Source: Levilactobacillus brevis ATCC 14869 = DSM 20054 | GTDB lineage: Bacteria; Bacillota; Bacilli; Lactobacillales; Lactobacillaceae | NCBI RefSeq assembly: GCF_001433855.1 | Contig: NZ_AZCP01000002.1 | Coordinates: forward strand, 310,001-374,000 | Direction of reading: 5' to 3' | Length of the DNA stretch: 64,000 nucleotides | In this document: piece after piece, positions 62,364 through 64,000 of the stretch | How the letters are laid out: each line of letters begins with the position of its first letter | Position numbering within the stretch: position 1 is the stretch's first letter | The notes under the pieces: model-generated | Told to the model about the DNA's origin: nothing | Database searches by the model: none | Seen by the model: only the letters and a program-made list of their open reading frames with translations | Made by a program: the position numbers and the translations under genes

Positions 62364-63329
62364 ATGTCACAACCAGAACTATGGGTCATTTCAGAGCGTC
62401 GTTTAGCCCACATCGAACCAACTACACAACAACTGATTACTAAGGCCAAATCAATCGCCGGCACCACTTTTAAAGTGGTCACGATCCTGCTAGAAGCACC
62501 GACTGACCATTTGGAAGACGAACTGACTCCGTACGCCCCAGATGAAATTCGGATCGCGCGCGATGAGCGCTTCCCAACTGCTACCGATGCGGAGCAAGCC
62601 GATGCACTGGCCCAACTCGTTGCTGCTTATCACCCCAACACGATTTTATTTGGGGCCACGATTACCGGCCGCTCCATTGCCCCACGACTCCAAGCAAAAT
62701 TGCAAACAGGATTGACTGCCGACTGTTTGGACCTACGCTTTGACGACGACACCCTCGTTGCCACCAAGCCCTCATACGGTGACAATATTATGTGTGAAAT
62801 TATTTGTCCTGACCGTCGCCCACAGATGGCTAGCGTTCGGCCCAATACCTTTGTTGCCCACCCGGCAACGGGCACCCCAACGCTGACAGCCGTTACGGTC
62901 ACTTTCCATCCAGTGGAACGACTACAAATCACGGCAACGACACCAGTCGTCAATACCGCTACTACGGTGAGCGATGCCAGTCGGGTAATTGCGCTGGGTC
63001 GTGGTGCTGCAAGTGAAACCACCATCACAACTGCCACTCAATTAGCTGAAAAACTGGGCGGGCGGATTGGGGTCTCGCGGCCACTAACCGACCAGGAACG
63101 GTTCACCCATGACGACCAGATTGGTCAAAGCGGCAACACCATTCATCCCGAACTCATCTTAAACTTCGGGATTAGCGGTGCAGTTCAGTACCTCGTGGGC
63201 ATGCAAACGGCACAGACCATCGTCGCAGTCAATGCCGATGAACACGCCCCGATCTTTGACGTCGCCGACTACGGCTATGTTGGCGACGCACCAGCATTTA
63301 TGACGGCCTTGTTAGAACAATTTAACTAG
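62364..63329 (+). CDS. etfA: Electron transfer flavoprotein alpha subunit
   Basis: A 321-residue EtfA. N-terminal domain FGATITGRSIAPRLQAKLQTGLTADC; C-terminal FAD domain GGRIGVSRPLTDQERFTHDDQIGQSGNTIHPEL and GISGAVQYLVGM, NADEHAPIFDVADYGYVGD. Completes the heterodimer with EtfB. AAGGAGG precedes the ATG. Confidence 0.96.
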   Translation: MSQPELWVISERRLAHIEPTTQQLITKAKSIAGTTFKVVTILLEAPTDHLEDELTPYAPDEIRIARDERFPTATDAEQADALAQLVAAYHPNTILFGATITGRSIAPRLQAKLQTGLTADCLDLRFDDDTLVATKPSYGDNIMCEIICPDRRPQMASVRPNTFVAHPATGTPTLTAVTVTFHPVERLQITATTPVVNTATTVSDASRVIALGRGAASETTITTATQLAEKLGGRIGVSRPLTDQERFTHDDQIGQSGNTIHPELILNFGISGAVQYLVGMQTAQTIVAVNADEHAPIFDVADYGYVGDAPAFMTALLEQFN

Positions 63330-63364
63330 GAATCAATCGCAATTATCAAAAATCTCGACAGTAA

Positions 63365-63401
63365 AGAACGGATAGACAGTTAAGTTGTCTACCCGCTCTT
63401 T
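63365..63401. terminator. Bidirectional terminator after etfA
   Basis: AGAACGGATAGACA pairs with TGTCTACCCGCTCT (a few mismatches) and is followed by T5. Confidence 0.7.
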
Positions 63402-64000
63402 TTATTCTGTCATGGTCACAATAATCTTGCCATGTGCTTTACCCGAACGTGAGTAAGTCAGGGCGGCCGCAATTTCCGTTAACGGATAGATCCGATCAAT
63501 AACGGGGACCAGCTTGTTCTGCTCAACTAGTGTGGTTAGTTCGGCTAGCTGTTGACCACTGGGCTGCATAAATAAGAACCGGTAGCTGACGCCCGAGACC
63601 TTTTCCAATTGGGCCAATCGTCGCGTTGCTAGCCGCAACACCCCTCGTTTCCACAATGGCAGACCATACGTCTGAGCAAATCGACCATTGGGACGACCAC
63701 TGACGCTAACGATAATCCCACCCGGCTTGACGACTCGAAAAGCCCGTTCTAAAGTATTTCCACCTAACGTATCAAACACGGCATCATAGTCTTTGAGGAC
63801 CGTTGCAAAATCTGTACGATGATAGTCAATGACTTCATCTGCTCCCAATGATTGGACAAACGCGGTATTGGCGGCACTTGTCGTGGTTGCTACATACGCG
63901 CCCAACTGCTTAGCTAACTGGATGGCCACAGTCCCAACACCACCAGACCCAGCCTGAATGAGAACCTTTTTCCCAGGACGAAGAGCCATCAAATCATGTA
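63402..64000 (-). CDS. MDR-family NAD(P)-dependent oxidoreductase, partial (5' end outside window)
   Basis: The C-terminal 199 residues of a medium-chain dehydrogenase/reductase; the frame is open to the right edge (HDLMALRPGKKVLIQAGSGG). The nucleotide-binding AGSGGVGTVAIQLAKQLG, the GADEVIDY segment and the closing SGKAHGKIIVTM are typical of the quinone-oxidoreductase/zinc-independent branch. Substrate unknown. Confidence 0.88.
   Translation of the reverse strand, partial: HDLMALRPGKKVLIQAGSGGVGTVAIQLAKQLGAYVATTTSAANTAFVQSLGADEVIDYHRTDFATVLKDYDAVFDTLGGNTLERAFRVVKPGGIIVSVSGRPNGRFAQTYGLPLWKRGVLRLATRRLAQLEKVSGVSYRFLFMQPSGQQLAELTTLVEQNKLVPVIDRIYPLTEIAAALTYSRSGKAHGKIIVTMTE

Overview
The window comes from a low-to-mid GC lactic acid bacterium of the Lactobacillaceae. 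It most resembles the Levilactobacillus brevis group. This rests on protein resemblance recalled from memory (a GadB ending in KKYGFTH, an adenosylcobalamin-dependent ribonucleotide reductase of the L. leichmannii type), strong AGGAGG ribosome sites, several TTG starts and perfect hairpin terminators between almost every pair of convergent genes. The species assignment is inference. No rRNA, tRNA, CRISPR array or intact transposase was seen.

Layout: 1-4.1 kb carries a DegV-type protein (cut by the edge), an aldo/keto reductase, a DUF1722 plus pyrimidine-dimer-glycosylase pair, and glutamate decarboxylase. From 4.1 to 10.9 kb lies a lactate racemase locus: divergent larR, then larA-larB-larC-larE-larD and a NiCoT nickel permease. 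LarC is one uninterrupted frame. An esterase, a GNAT protein and a degraded, repeat-flanked stretch (12.4-13.4 kb, holin-like gene) follow. potABCD (13.5-17.3) converges on pstSCAB (17.3-20.9). At 22.3-26.3 kb three overlapping genes encode a RecB-nuclease/XPD-like helicase fusion, a PD-(D/E)XK-like protein and an sce7725-type protein. From 26.4 to 31.9 kb come a lactonase, an amino acid permease, two VIT-family metal transporters and a divergent PerR-like regulator, with PerR-box-like palindromes between the last two. 32-41.8 kb holds a secreted amidase, a YibE/F pair, UspA, a lipoprotein, a CPBP protease, MarR and PepO.

From 41.8 to 50.4 kb the sequence is accessory in character: a nested-hairpin repeat, small membrane peptides, a B12 adenosyltransferase, an immunity-like ABC transporter, the B12-dependent nrdJ with a pair of NrdR-box matches, a translationally coupled pair of tiny genes and a candidate type I toxin-antitoxin locus. 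50.4-60.1 kb is a complete Leloir galactose cluster (galM, pgm, small ORF, permease, galK, galE, galT, galR, all on the minus strand) with shared AGTAAAA-type palindromes and cre-like sites. 60.4-63.3 kb is an acyl-CoA dehydrogenase/etfB/etfA operon, followed by a truncated MDR oxidoreductase.

Functional links: the adenosyltransferase supplies the cofactor of NrdJ. The NiCoT permease supplies nickel for the LarA pincer cofactor made by LarB, LarC and LarE. The best candidates for something undescribed are the 22.3-26.3 kb nuclease/helicase operon, the convergent toxin/antisense-RNA-like locus near 49.7-50.05 kb, the coupled micro-operon beside it and the nested hairpin element at 41.9-42.0 kb.
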